Shown: in pieces, positions 48,608 through 59,535 of the stretch | Position numbering within the stretch: position 1 is the first letter of the stretch | Layout of the letters: each line of letters opens with the position of its first letter | NCBI RefSeq assembly: GCF_965227725.1 | Contig: NZ_CBDDGH010000003.1 | Coordinates: forward strand, 1 to 64,000 | Reading direction: 5' to 3' | DNA length: 64,000 nt | Source of the DNA: Shimia sp965227725 | GTDB lineage: Bacteria > Pseudomonadota > Alphaproteobacteria > Rhodobacterales > Rhodobacteraceae | Notes under the pieces: generated by a model | Told to the model about the DNA's origin: nothing | Databases searched by the model: none | The model's input: the letters and a program-made list of their open reading frames with translations, nothing else | Position numbers and translations under genes: made by a program

Positions 48608-50326
48608 TTAGACGATCTCGCCTTCAAGCCCTTCGGTGGAGAGCCCCTCAAGCCTTGGCATGAGGCTCAGAAGTTCCTGCGTGTAGGCCTGCTGCGGGCT
48701 GGCAAAGAGGGTTTCGGTGTCTGCCACCTCCACCATCTGCCCCTGACGCATCACGCCCACACGGTCACACATCTGGCGCACCACCGGCAGGTCGTGGCTG
48801 ATGAAGAGCATGGTCAGGCCCAGATGCTCCTGAAGATCCTTCAGAATGTTCAGGATCTGCGCCTGAATGGACACGTCCAGCGCCGAGGTTGGCTCGTCAC
48901 AGATCAGGAAGCGCGGCTGGGTGGCCAGCGCACGGGCAATCGAGATCCGCTGGCGCTGACCGCCGGAGAACTCATGCGGGTATTTGCGCCCCGCTTCAAA
49001 GCCAAGCCCCACGCGCTCCAGAAGCTCATCCACGCGGTGCTGAATGGCATCGCCTTCCAGCAGTTTGTGGTGGCGCACCGGCTCCGCGATGATCTCATCC
49101 ACCCGCATGCGCGGGTTGAGGCTTGAGAAAGGATCCTGAAAGATCATCTGGATCTGACGGCGATAGCTTTCCAGATCCTTGGCGGTCTTGAGGCTGGTGA
49201 CATCCTGATCGTCAAAGAAGATCTTGCCGCCATTGGTCTGATAAAGCGTGGCAATCATCCGCGCGACGGTGGATTTGCCCGAGCCGCTTTCGCCCACGAT
49301 GCCAAAGACCTCCCCTTCGCGGATGTCAAAGCTGACCTTGTCCACGGCGGTGAAGTATTTGCGACGGGATGGAATGATCGACCCGCTTTGCAGGAAGGTT
49401 TTGGTCAGCCCTTCGACCTTCAGCAATGTGCCGGATTTGGTCGGCTCCGGGCGCTTCCAGTTGCGCGCCAGATCTTCGATCTCAAAGGTGATCTGACGCC
49501 CCCCGTAGGAGAGCTGCGGGAAGCGGTGCACCTTCAGCGTGGGGCGTGGCACTGCGGCGATGAGCGACTTGGTGTACTCATGCTGGGGCGCGCCCAGCAC
49601 CTGCTCGGTGGTGCCGCTTTCCACTACCTCACCCTGATACATCACGGTCACCTTGTCGGTGGTGTCCGCGATCACACCCATGTCGTGGGTGATCAGGATC
49701 ACGCCGGTCTGACGCTCCCGCGCGAGCTCCTTGATCAGCTCAAGGATCTGCGCCTGAATGGAAACGTCGAGCGCCGTGGTGGGCTCATCCGCGATGATCA
49801 CATCCGGCTCTGAACACAGCGCAAGCGCAATCACCACCCGCTGGCGCATGCCGCCGGAGAACTGGTGCGGATATTGATTGATGCGCTCGCTCGGGTTGGG
49901 GATGCCCACCCGATCGAGGAGCTCAATCGCGCGCGCCTTGCTGTCTGCATCGGAAAGCTTGAGGTGGAACTGGATGGTTTCCACCAATTGCTGGCCAACG
50001 GTCAGAAGCGGGTTCAGCGAGGTCAGCGGATCCTGAAAGATCATGGAGATCTTGGCTCCGCGCAGGGCGCGCATGCCCTCGGCATCCCGCCCACTGATCG
50101 CCTCGCCTTTGAAGCTGACCGTGCCGCCCGCGATGTGGCCGGGACGTTCCAGCAAGCCCATCACCGCTGCACCGATGGTGGATTTACCGGCACCGGATTC
50201 GCCGACGAGCCCGTGGATTTCGCCGGGCTCCACCGCGAGGTTGGCTTTGTTCACCGCCACAAAGAGCTTGCGACGGGTCGGGAAGTGGACCGAGAGGCCC
50301 TCGATATCAAGAAGTGTATCGCTCAT
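48608..50326 (-). CDS. peptide ABC importer, fused double ATPase subunit
   Basis: 572 residues: two complete ABC domains in one chain. First: GLVGESGAGKSTIGAAV (Walker A), FSGGMRQRVVIALAL (signature), DVIIADEPTTALD (Walker B). Second: GIVGESGSGKSTVARMI, FSGGQRQRISIARAL, FLICDEPTSALD. This is the DppD-DppF or GsiA-like fusion that powers oligopeptide or related uptake. The ATG at 50326 shares one base with the upstream permease stop (TGATG). Confidence 0.95.
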   Translation of the reverse strand: MSDTLLDIEGLSVHFPTRRKLFVAVNKANLAVEPGEIHGLVGESGAGKSTIGAAVMGLLERPGHIAGGTVSFKGEAISGRDAEGMRALRGAKISMIFQDPLTSLNPLLTVGQQLVETIQFHLKLSDADSKARAIELLDRVGIPNPSERINQYPHQFSGGMRQRVVIALALCSEPDVIIADEPTTALDVSIQAQILELIKELARERQTGVILITHDMGVIADTTDKVTVMYQGEVVESGTTEQVLGAPQHEYTKSLIAAVPRPTLKVHRFPQLSYGGRQITFEIEDLARNWKRPEPTKSGTLLKVEGLTKTFLQSGSIIPSRRKYFTAVDKVSFDIREGEVFGIVGESGSGKSTVARMIATLYQTNGGKIFFDDQDVTSLKTAKDLESYRRQIQMIFQDPFSSLNPRMRVDEIIAEPVRHHKLLEGDAIQHRVDELLERVGLGFEAGRKYPHEFSGGQRQRISIARALATQPRFLICDEPTSALDVSIQAQILNILKDLQEHLGLTMLFISHDLPVVRQMCDRVGVMRQGQMVEVADTETLFASPQQAYTQELLSLMPRLEGLSTEGLEGEIV

Positions 50327-51267
50327 CACTGCAGCCTCGGGTTCAATGCATCACGCAGCCAGTCGCCCAGCAGGTTCACAGACAGCGCCAGCGCCAGAAG
50401 CGTGGCGGAGGGGAAGAGGATGATCCACCACTCGCCGGAGAACAGGAACTGTTGCCCGATGCGGATCAGCGTGCCCAGCGACGGTTGGGTTGGCGGCGCG
50501 CCCACACCCAGGAAGGACAGCGTCGCCTCTGCGATGATGGCCAGTGCGAGAGAGATCGTTGCGATCACCAGCACTGGAGACAACACATTAGGCAGAATGT
50601 GACGCAGCATGATGATGCCACGGCCGCGGCCAATCATACGTGCGGCCTGCACATATTCCTTGTCTTTCTCCACCAGCGTTGCGCCACGCACCACGCGCGC
50701 GAACTGCACCCAGTCAGACAGGCCAATCGCGAGGATCAGCACCCAGATCGCCATCGTGTCCTGATGCTCAATCGGCGTGATGCCCTTGGCGATACCAAAG
50801 ATCAGCATCGCCACCAGAATGGCGGGGAAGGTCAGCTGCACATCTGCGGCGCGCATGATTATGGTTTCGACCCAGCCGCCCACATAGCCGGCAATCAGGC
50901 CCAGCGTGATGCCCAGCACCATGGCAAAGAGCACAGCAGAGAAGCCCACAAACAGCGAAATCCGCATGCCATAGAGGATGGTGGAGAACACATCGCGCCC
51001 CTGATCATCGGTGCCCAGCCAGAAGGTGTCTCCGGTGAAATCATTGGGCGCCATCGGCGCGGTGAAACCGTTCATCAGATCCAGCGAGGCGGGATCAAAC
51101 GGGTCATAAGGCGCAATCAGCGGGGCGAAGATGGCGCTCAGCACCAAGAGCATCACCACAAGGAAAGACACCACAGCCACCGGCGAGCGGCGGAAGTTGT
51201 AAGCGAAGTCGCTGTCCCAGGCTTTGGCCAGTCGGGACTGCGGCGCGGTTGAGGTTTGGTCAGACAT
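50326..51267 (-). CDS. peptide ABC importer, DppC-type permease
   Basis: 313 residues, six helices. An N-terminal OppC-type helix (VAVVSFLVVMLLVLSAIFAP) and the ATPase-docking EAA loop near VRGATLVEKDKEYVQAAR followed by GRGRGIIMLRHILPN. Overlaps the gene before it by TGATG, showing tight coupling. Confidence 0.94.
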   Translation of the reverse strand: MSDQTSTAPQSRLAKAWDSDFAYNFRRSPVAVVSFLVVMLLVLSAIFAPLIAPYDPFDPASLDLMNGFTAPMAPNDFTGDTFWLGTDDQGRDVFSTILYGMRISLFVGFSAVLFAMVLGITLGLIAGYVGGWVETIIMRAADVQLTFPAILVAMLIFGIAKGITPIEHQDTMAIWVLILAIGLSDWVQFARVVRGATLVEKDKEYVQAARMIGRGRGIIMLRHILPNVLSPVLVIATISLALAIIAEATLSFLGVGAPPTQPSLGTLIRIGQQFLFSGEWWIILFPSATLLALALSVNLLGDWLRDALNPRLQ

Positions 51268-52247
51268 CAGTGCGCCCCCTTACCATCCGTGCGCAGGCGC
51301 GGATCAATTGCAAAATAAAGAAGGTCAACGATCAGGTTGATGGCCACAAACATCACCGAGATCAGCATGAGGTAGGCCGCCATCACCGGGATGTCGACAA
51401 ACTGGATCGCGTTGATGAACAGCAGGCCAACACCGGGCCACTGGAAGACCGTTTCGGTGATGATCGCAAAGGCGATGATCGAGCCAAGCTGCAGACCTGT
51501 GACGGTGATCACCGGCACCAGCGTGTTTTTCAGCGCATGGCGGAAGTTCACCGTGCGCGCCTTCAGGCCGCGGGCGCGAGCAAAGCGCACATAGTCCTGT
51601 CGCAGCACTTCCAGCATCTCAGAGCGCACCAGACGCATGATCAGCGTCATCTGATAAAGCCCCAGCGTGATCGCGGGCAGAATGATGGCTTTCAGGCCTG
51701 TGGCGGTCAAAAGGCCGGTGCTCCACCACCCTATTTTCACGACATCCCCACGCCCGAAGGACGGCAGCCAGCCAAGCTCCACCGAGAAGAGATAGATCAG
51801 CAGAATACCGATCAGGAAGGTGGGCAGCGAAACCCCGATCAGCGAGACCGACATGATCGCATTGGCCATGAACCCGTCGCGCCGAATGGCGGTGAACACG
51901 CCCAATCCAATGCCGATGGAGATCGCCAGAAAGCCGCTCACAGCCGCCAGCTCCAGCGTGGCAGGCGCGCGCTCCAGAAGGATCTCCCCCACGGGGCGGC
52001 CCTGACGATAGCTCACGCCAAAATCGCCCTGCACGGCCCCTTCGAGGAATTTGTAATATTGCACGGGGAATGGCTCATCCAACCCCAGTTCCGCCCGCAG
52101 GCGGGAGATGTCGGCGTCCGTGCGTTCCTGACCCAGCATGTTGTCGATGGGATCACCGACAAAACGGAACATGCTGAAAGCAACAAGCCCCACGATCAGA
52201 AGCACAAGCGCGGACTGTAACACTCGTTTAATGACATACGTCAGCAT
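51267..52247 (-). CDS. peptide ABC importer, DppB-type permease
   Basis: 326 residues with six helices. DppB blocks: YVIKRVLQSALVLLIVGLVA at the start, SLPTFLIGILLIYLF, and the EAA loop LEVLRQDYVRFARARGLKAR then HALKNTLVPVIT. The ATG at 52247 is preferred over an adjacent GTG. 110 bases after the binding-protein gene with a hairpin between. Confidence 0.94.
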   Translation of the reverse strand: MLTYVIKRVLQSALVLLIVGLVAFSMFRFVGDPIDNMLGQERTDADISRLRAELGLDEPFPVQYYKFLEGAVQGDFGVSYRQGRPVGEILLERAPATLELAAVSGFLAISIGIGLGVFTAIRRDGFMANAIMSVSLIGVSLPTFLIGILLIYLFSVELGWLPSFGRGDVVKIGWWSTGLLTATGLKAIILPAITLGLYQMTLIMRLVRSEMLEVLRQDYVRFARARGLKARTVNFRHALKNTLVPVITVTGLQLGSIIAFAIITETVFQWPGVGLLFINAIQFVDIPVMAAYLMLISVMFVAINLIVDLLYFAIDPRLRTDGKGAH

Positions 52248-52311
52248 CACTGCGTCCCTTTGTTTTTATGGGGGTTCCTTGCGCCCTTCTTCAGATGGGG
52301 TCAAGCAAAGC

Positions 52312-52346
52312 AAATGAGGCGTCGGAGTGTTGCCCGACGCCTCATT
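52312..52346 (-). terminator. hairpin between binding-protein and permease genes
   Basis: aaatgaggcgtcgg (52312-52325) pairs perfectly with ccgacgcctcattt (52333-52346). In this position such stems partly stop transcription or protect the 3' end, so that the binding protein is made in excess over the membrane subunits. Confidence 0.7.
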
Positions 52347-52357
52347 TTTCAGCAGTT

Positions 52358-53923
52358 TTATTGCACGTTTACCCAGCGCAGAATAAAGAAGTTATCCGGC
52401 CGTTGGGTCAGCGTGACGTTGTCGCGCGCGCCCCAAACCAGAGGTTGCACATACATCGGCACATAGGCGGTTTCGTCCTGCAGAATCTTGGCTGATTCAT
52501 CGAGCATCATCTGGCGTTTGCCGTCATCAATCTCCGATTGGATCATCGGCAGAAGCTCATCAATGCGGGCGTTGGAGTAGCCGCCGAAGTTCCAGCTGCC
52601 GAGCTTCTTCTCCGCATTTGGCGTGGAGGCCAGGAAGCGAATCGGATGCTCTGCATCAAAGGTGCCCGGGGACCAGCCCAAGAGATACATGTCAAAGTTA
52701 TCGGCGCGCAGCTCCGGCCAGTAGTTCTGCACCGGCATGGCGTCAAGTTGCGCCGTCACACCCACTTTGGCCAGCATCGAGGTCACCGCCTGACAAACCG
52801 CCTCATCGTTCAGATAGCGGTTGTTGGGGCATTTCAGACCAAACTCAAAGCCGTCCGCATAGCCCGCTTCTGCGAGCAGCGCCTTGGCACCGTCCACGTC
52901 AAAGGCCGGACGTTCCGAGTTGGCGCCGGAGAAGCCGCGCATGGCCGGGCTCACAAGCTGGCTGGCAGGTTCGGCATTGCCGCGCATGATGGTTTGCAGA
53001 ATCGCGTCCACATTCACCGCTTTGGCCACGGCTTCGCGCACGCGCGCATCTTTGAACGGGTTGGGCTTGCCCGCATCCGCGCCGTATTTCAGCTCGTCCG
53101 CATCCTGCGCAAAGCCCAGCATGATCACGCGGGCTTCGATGCCCTGAATGATCTGCACACCGTCCTGCCCCTGAAGACGCGCGGCGTCCTGAATGGGCAC
53201 AGGGTTGATCATGTCGACCTCGCCAGACAGCAGCGCGGCCACGGCGGTGGCGGCATTCTGGATCGGGGTGAATTCCGCTTTGGTGATGTTGTGGGTGGCC
53301 TCGTCCCACCAGCCATCATGGGGTGCCAGCTCGGTGCGCAGACCGGGCTCACGCGCGGTGACCTTGAAGGCCCCGGTGCCATTGGCGTTCAGCGTGGCGT
53401 AGTTGCCGTTTTCCTTGTCAGGCAGCGCGGCGCTGTTGGCCTCCGCCCAGCCTTTGTCCATGATCATCCAGTTGGCGATGCTGTCCGGGAAGATCGGATT
53501 GGGCGCGCTGGTCAGGATGTCGACGGTGTAGTCATCCACCACTTTGACCTCAGACACAGGTGCAAACCAGCTGCGGGTGTCAGACACTTCGCTGGAAGCG
53601 CGCTGATAGGAGAACAGCACATCCTCAGCGTCAAAGCTCGCGCCGTCATGGAAGGTCACCCCTTCGCGCAGATGGAAGCGCCAGCCTGCGCCCTCGCCAA
53701 TCGGCTCCCAGCTGGTGGCCAGCGCCGGTTGCACCGACATATCCTTGTCGCGCCGCACAAGCCCTTCATAAACATTGTTTAGAAAGCCCAGAACCGGCGC
53801 GGAGTTCACCGCATGCGGGTCCATGGTTTGCGGGTCGGTTGTGCCCGCCCATTTAAAAGTCTCGGCCATAGCAGGCGCAGCGCAGACCGCCGCAGCCAGA
53901 GCCGCTGAAAAGACGCGTTTCAT
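52358..53923 (-). CDS. peptide ABC importer, periplasmic substrate-binding protein
   Basis: 521 residues. Signal peptide (KRVFSAALAAAVCAAPAMA, cleaved before ETFKW). SBP family 5 marks: DPQTMDPHAVNSAP, NVYEGLVRRDKDMSVQPALA, WRFHLREGVTFHDGASFDAE. Captures peptides or related compounds for the two permeases and double ATPase downstream. ATG behind AGGGGAC. Ligand not predictable. Confidence 0.94.
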   Translation of the reverse strand: MKRVFSAALAAAVCAAPAMAETFKWAGTTDPQTMDPHAVNSAPVLGFLNNVYEGLVRRDKDMSVQPALATSWEPIGEGAGWRFHLREGVTFHDGASFDAEDVLFSYQRASSEVSDTRSWFAPVSEVKVVDDYTVDILTSAPNPIFPDSIANWMIMDKGWAEANSAALPDKENGNYATLNANGTGAFKVTAREPGLRTELAPHDGWWDEATHNITKAEFTPIQNAATAVAALLSGEVDMINPVPIQDAARLQGQDGVQIIQGIEARVIMLGFAQDADELKYGADAGKPNPFKDARVREAVAKAVNVDAILQTIMRGNAEPASQLVSPAMRGFSGANSERPAFDVDGAKALLAEAGYADGFEFGLKCPNNRYLNDEAVCQAVTSMLAKVGVTAQLDAMPVQNYWPELRADNFDMYLLGWSPGTFDAEHPIRFLASTPNAEKKLGSWNFGGYSNARIDELLPMIQSEIDDGKRQMMLDESAKILQDETAYVPMYVQPLVWGARDNVTLTQRPDNFFILRWVNVQ

Positions 53924-54116
53924 AATAGTCCCCTGTTTTTCCTCTCGCCTTACACCAGCGAGCCTGTTTGGAAGTCTCACCCCAGAGCGGGTGTGAAAGC
54001 AAGAGGGCAGCGAAATTTATGAACTTGTTAAATCGAGAAAAACCCGCAATCCGCGCGGGCGCGCAAACAGGAGGCAGCGGGCTGAATGGAGCCGGTCATG
54101 CACGCGCAAAAGCAAA

Positions 54117-54140
54117 AGGGGGCGCCAAATGGCACCCCCT
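54117..54140 (-). terminator. terminator of the str operon (after tuf)
   Basis: On the minus strand agggggtgcc pairs with ggcgccccct (one G-U pair) and runs into TTTTGCTTTTG, 27 bases after tuf. Confidence 0.75.
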
Positions 54141-54166
54141 TCCGTGTCAACAATCAGAAGGACTGA

Positions 54167-55342
<1,176 letters not shown>

Positions 55343-55396
55343 GATGGCCTCCTTGATGTTGAGAAGGGAAGCGGGCAGCCCGCTTCCCAAATTTCG

Positions 55397-57514
55397 TTAT
55401 GCGTATTTCGCTTGGATCTCGTCGGAGATGTTCTGCGGAACCGGATCGTAGTGGTCGAACTGCATGGTGAACTGGGCACGGCCGGAAGACATCGAACGCA
55501 GGTTGTTGATGTAACCGAACATGTTGGCCAGAGGCACAAATGCGTCGATCGCCACGGCGTTGCCGCGAGGCTCCTGACCGGACACCTGACCACGACGGGA
55601 GGTGAGGTCACCAATGATGCCACCGGTGTATTCTTCCGGTGTGATCACTTCCACTTTCATGATCGGCTCAAGCAGTTTCGCGCCGGCCAGTTTCATGCCT
55701 TCGCGCATTGCCATACGAGCTGCGATTTCAAAGGCCAGAACGCTGGAGTCCACGTCGTGGAACTTACCGTCGATCAGAGCAACCTTGAAGTCGATCACAG
55801 GGAAGCCAGCCAGAGGACCGGAGTCCATGACGGACTGAATGCCCTTTTCAACACCCGGGATGTATTCCTTCGGAACAGCACCACCAACGATGCGGCTTTC
55901 GAAAGAGTAGCCCTCACCCGCTTCAGTCGGCATGATTTCCATTTTGACTTCAGCGTACTGACCGGAACCACCGGACTGTTTCTTGTGGGTGTAGGTGTGC
56001 TCGATCGCCTTGGAGATCGTTTCACGGTATGCCACCTGCGGCGCACCGATGTTGGCCTCAACCTTGAACTCACGCTTCAGACGATCCACGAGGATGTCCA
56101 GGTGAAGTTCGCCCATGCCCTTCATGATGGTCTGACCGGACTCGATGTCGGTCTCAACGCGGAAGGATGGGTCTTCGGCTGCCAGACGCTGCAGACCCTG
56201 AGACATTTTCTCTTGGTCAGCTTTGGTCTTTGGCTCAACAGCGATTTCGATCACCGGATCCGGGAAGGTCATGGTTTCCAGAACCACCGGATCGTTGGTC
56301 GCGCAGAGCGTGTCACCGGTTGTGGTGTCTTTCAGACCCGCCAGAGCGATGATGTCACCTGCGAATGCTTCGGTGATTTCTTCGCGGTTGTTGGAGTGCA
56401 TCATCATCATACGACCGATGCGCTCTTTCTTACCTTTGGTGGAGTTGAGGAGCGTGTCGCCCTTGTTCAACTGACCGGAGTAGATCCGGGTAAAGGTCAG
56501 GGAGCCAACAAACGGGTCGTTCATGATTTTGAACGCCAGGCCGGAGAACGCCATGTCGTCGTCTGCACGACGCGCGATGTTACGCTCTTCGGTTTCGTCA
56601 CCCGGTGCAAAGCCCATGTAATCCACAACGTCCAGTGGGGACGGCAGGTAGTCGATCACAGCGTTAAGCAGAGGCTGAACACCTTTGTTCTTGAACGCAG
56701 AACCGCCCAGAACCGGAACGAAAGACAGAGACAGAGTGCCTTTGCGCAGCAGTTTGCGCAGGGTTGGCACGTCAGGCTCTTCGCCTTCCAGATAGGCTTC
56801 CATGGCATCGTCGTCTTGCTCGACGGCGTTCTCGATCATCTTGCCGCGCCATTCGTCGGCCAGATCTTTGAGTTCGTCGCGAATAGGTGCCTTGATCCAG
56901 GACGCGCCCAGATCTTCACCCTGCCACAGCCACTCTTCCATGGTGACCAGGTCAACCAGGCCTTCCAGCTCGGTTTCTGCACCGATTGGGAAAGCGATTG
57001 GAACAGCGGTTGCACCGGTGCGGTCTTCAATCATGTTCACACAGTTGAAGAAGTCAGCGCCGATTTTGTCCATCTTGTTGACGAACACCATACGCGGAAC
57101 CTTGTAGCGGTCAGCCTGACGCCACACGGTTTCGGTCTGGGGTTCAACGCCGGCGTTGGCGTCCAGAACACAGACAGCACCGTCGAGAACCGCCAGAGAA
57201 CGTTCAACTTCGATGGTGAAGTCAACGTGGCCTGGGGTGTCGATGATGTTCAGACGGTGCTTTGGAGTATCCGCGGTTTGGCCATCTTCGGTGCGCTCCC
57301 AGAAAGTGGTCGTCGCAGCGGAGGTGATGGTGATACCACGTTCCTGCTCCTGCTCCATCCAGTCCATGGTGGCTGCACCGTCGTGCACCTCACCGATGTT
57401 GTGGGATTTGCCGGTGTAATACAGGATGCGCTCGGAACAGGTGGTTTTACCTGCGTCGATGTGCGCCATGATACCGAAGTTACGGTAATGTTCGAGCGTA
57501 TATTCGCGTGCCAT
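55397..57514 (-). CDS. fusA: elongation factor G
   Basis: 705 residues, five domains. AHIDAGKTTCSERILYYTG (G1), DTPGHVDFTIEVERS (G3), NKMDKIGAD (G4), and the domain IV/V segment SGGSGQYAEVKMEIMP and MFGYINNLRSMSSGRAQFTM. Drives ribosomal translocation. 54 bases before tuf in the str operon. Confidence 0.98.
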   Translation of the reverse strand: MAREYTLEHYRNFGIMAHIDAGKTTCSERILYYTGKSHNIGEVHDGAATMDWMEQEQERGITITSAATTTFWERTEDGQTADTPKHRLNIIDTPGHVDFTIEVERSLAVLDGAVCVLDANAGVEPQTETVWRQADRYKVPRMVFVNKMDKIGADFFNCVNMIEDRTGATAVPIAFPIGAETELEGLVDLVTMEEWLWQGEDLGASWIKAPIRDELKDLADEWRGKMIENAVEQDDDAMEAYLEGEEPDVPTLRKLLRKGTLSLSFVPVLGGSAFKNKGVQPLLNAVIDYLPSPLDVVDYMGFAPGDETEERNIARRADDDMAFSGLAFKIMNDPFVGSLTFTRIYSGQLNKGDTLLNSTKGKKERIGRMMMMHSNNREEITEAFAGDIIALAGLKDTTTGDTLCATNDPVVLETMTFPDPVIEIAVEPKTKADQEKMSQGLQRLAAEDPSFRVETDIESGQTIMKGMGELHLDILVDRLKREFKVEANIGAPQVAYRETISKAIEHTYTHKKQSGGSGQYAEVKMEIMPTEAGEGYSFESRIVGGAVPKEYIPGVEKGIQSVMDSGPLAGFPVIDFKVALIDGKFHDVDSSVLAFEIAARMAMREGMKLAGAKLLEPIMKVEVITPEEYTGGIIGDLTSRRGQVSGQEPRGNAVAIDAFVPLANMFGYINNLRSMSSGRAQFTMQFDHYDPVPQNISDEIQAKYA

Positions 57515-57535
57515 TGGTCTAATGTCCTCTGGGCT

Positions 57536-58006
57536 TTACCAACGATAATGGCTGAAGGCTTTGTTAGCTTCTGCCATCTTGTGAGTGTCTTCGCGCTTCT
57601 TAACGGCGGTACCGCGGGAGTTCACGGCATCCAGAAGTTCACCGGCCAGGCGTTCTTCCATGGTGTTTTCGTTGCGGCCACGCGCAGCACCAATCAGCCA
57701 ACGGATGGCCAGGGCTTCGCGGCGCTCAGGGCGCACTTCGACCGGAACCTGATAGGTGGCACCACCCACACGGCGGGAGCGAACCTCAACCGATGGTTTG
57801 ATGTTGTCGAGTGCTTCGTGGAACACTTCAACAGGGGCGCGCTTCACCTTGTTTTCAACGCGGTCCAGCGCGTTGTAAACGATCTTTTCGGCAACAGATT
57901 TCTTGCCGTCGATCATCAGGTTGTTCATGAATTTGCTCAGGACCTTGTCGCCAAATTTGGCGTCAGGCAGAATCTCGCGTTTTTCGGCGGCGTGACGACG
58001 TGACAT
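57536..58006 (-). CDS. rpsG: 30S ribosomal protein S7
   Basis: 156 residues. MSRRHAAEKREILPDAKFGD start, then KSVAEKIVYNALDRVE and RRVGGATYQVPVEVRPERR. Organises the 16S 3' domain. 15 bases after rpsL. Confidence 0.98.
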   Translation of the reverse strand: MSRRHAAEKREILPDAKFGDKVLSKFMNNLMIDGKKSVAEKIVYNALDRVENKVKRAPVEVFHEALDNIKPSVEVRSRRVGGATYQVPVEVRPERREALAIRWLIGAARGRNENTMEERLAGELLDAVNSRGTAVKKREDTHKMAEANKAFSHYRW

Positions 58007-58021
58007 ATCAGCCTCTCCTTC

Positions 58022-58393
58022 TTACTTAGGACGCTTCGCGCCGTACTTCGAACGACGTTGCTTACGGTCTTTGACGCCTTGGGTATCCAGAACACCACGC
58101 AGGATGTGATAGCGGACACCCGGAAGGTCTTTTACACGGCCGCCACGGATCAGAACCACGGAGTGTTCCTGAAGGTTGTGGCTTTCACCTGGGATGTAAG
58201 AGATCACTTCGTAACCGTTGGTCAGGCGCACCTTCGCAACTTTACGCATAGCGGAGTTCGGTTTCTTAGGCGTGGTGGTGTACACACGTGTACATACGCC
58301 GCGCTTCTGAGGGCACTGCTCCAGGTGCTGTGACTTGGAGCGCTTGATTTTAGGCTGACGCGGTTTGCGGATCAGCTGCTGAATCGTTGGCAT
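58022..58393 (-). CDS. rpsL: 30S ribosomal protein S12
   Basis: 123 residues. PTIQQLIRKPRQ start, TTPKKPNSAMRKVAKVRL (the segment with the lysine that determines streptomycin response, present as the wild-type Lys) and GRVKDLPGVRYH. Decoding-centre protein; first gene of the str operon. Confidence 0.98.
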   Translation of the reverse strand: MPTIQQLIRKPRQPKIKRSKSQHLEQCPQKRGVCTRVYTTTPKKPNSAMRKVAKVRLTNGYEVISYIPGESHNLQEHSVVLIRGGRVKDLPGVRYHILRGVLDTQGVKDRKQRRSKYGAKRPK

Positions 58394-58620
58394 AGGGTCT
58401 CTTTCCTATTGCTTCCATTATGCGCGGGGCGAGCCCCACACGGTTTTCGTTTTTTCTGCACATGATGTTGCCACATGCGCAAAAACCGCATTCGTTCCCA
58501 TTCCGAGGCGAACGACGCGGTGGAGTCTCAGAGGTTGCGGCCTTCAAAGTAGACCGGAACTTGACCACTACAGGTATGAAACGGCTTTGGGCACACTGCT
58601 CCCATTGCCGGATGAGCGCG

Positions 58621-58649
58621 CGTATATTGGGAGTCGGAGCACTTGTCAA
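58621..58649 (-). promoter_or_regulatory. str operon promoter
   Basis: On the minus strand a perfect -35 TTGACA (58644-58649) is followed by 17 bases and TATACG (-10, 58621-58626), about 230 bases before rpsL. The gap 58394-58719 holds no gene besides this; the leader between promoter and rpsL is long enough for autoregulatory structure, which I could not define. Confidence 0.7.
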
Positions 58650-58719
58650 CAGCTGCCCCCTGTTGCGCTGGCCCGCCGCTGCTGCCAAGGTGCGGCCAGC
58701 AGGAAATAAGGCGCGTAAG

Positions 58720-59535
58720 ATGCACAGCAAAGACATGCAGGTGATTGGCCTGTGCCGGTTTTCATACCCGGCTTTGGGCGGGTTTCAAGTGGAACATGAG
58801 AGCATCGAGGACCGCATTGCCTTTCTCTATCAGGAGCACCGGCTGGAGGAGCGCTTCAAGCTGTTTGAGGCCATCGCCCTGCCCTGTCTCCGGGAACAGA
58901 CCGATCAGAATTTTGAGCTGATCGTGGTGATCGGTGACAGCCTGCCCAAGCACCACAAAGAACGGCTGCATGACATCACCGCCGACCTGCCGCAGGTCCG
59001 CATTGAGGCCCATCCGCCCAAACCGCACCGCCCGCTGATGAAAGAAATCATCAACCGCGCGCGCAAGGACATGAAAGCGCCCTGCCTGCAGTTCCGCCAT
59101 GACGATGATGACGCCATCTCGGTGGATTTCTTTGAACGGCTGCGCGCGGCGGTGGACGATGTGCCGGGGCTGTTGCGCGACAATGCCACCGTGGCCTTTG
59201 ATTGGAACCGGGGCTACATCGCAGAGATGAGTGCGGCTGGCATTGCCGCCACCGACACGGTGCGCAACCTCTATGTGGCCGCGCTTGGCATGTATGTGCG
59301 CGGCGGTGTCTCCCACACCATCATGAACTTTCGCCACGGCATCATGAACCAGCATATGCCGACGGTCTCTTTCACCGACGCGCCTATGTGGCTGCGCACC
59401 CACAACGGTTATAACGACAGCCGCCAGAAGAAGGTGAAACCGGTGCCGGTGGAACCGCTCAGCGCCGCGCAGGAAGAAGAGTACCGCCTGCGCTTTGCGG
59501 TGGATGCGGATCAGGTGCGCGCGCTTTTTGCCTGA
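58720..59535 (+). CDS. putative rhamnosyl/glycosyl transferase
   Basis: 271 residues. It resembles the bacterial putative-rhamnosyltransferase group: VIGLCRFSYPALGGFQVEH, FEAIALPCLREQTDQNFELI, and the metal-binding acidic run RHDDDDAISVDFFERL (a DxD-like site). Moves a sugar onto an unknown surface or exopolysaccharide acceptor. Starts at ATG 58720 or possibly 58735. Its last 25 bases overlap the convergent EamA gene. No other polysaccharide gene is near. Confidence 0.75.
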   Translation: MHSKDMQVIGLCRFSYPALGGFQVEHESIEDRIAFLYQEHRLEERFKLFEAIALPCLREQTDQNFELIVVIGDSLPKHHKERLHDITADLPQVRIEAHPPKPHRPLMKEIINRARKDMKAPCLQFRHDDDDAISVDFFERLRAAVDDVPGLLRDNATVAFDWNRGYIAEMSAAGIAATDTVRNLYVAALGMYVRGGVSHTIMNFRHGIMNQHMPTVSFTDAPMWLRTHNGYNDSRQKKVKPVPVEPLSAAQEEEYRLRFAVDADQVRALFA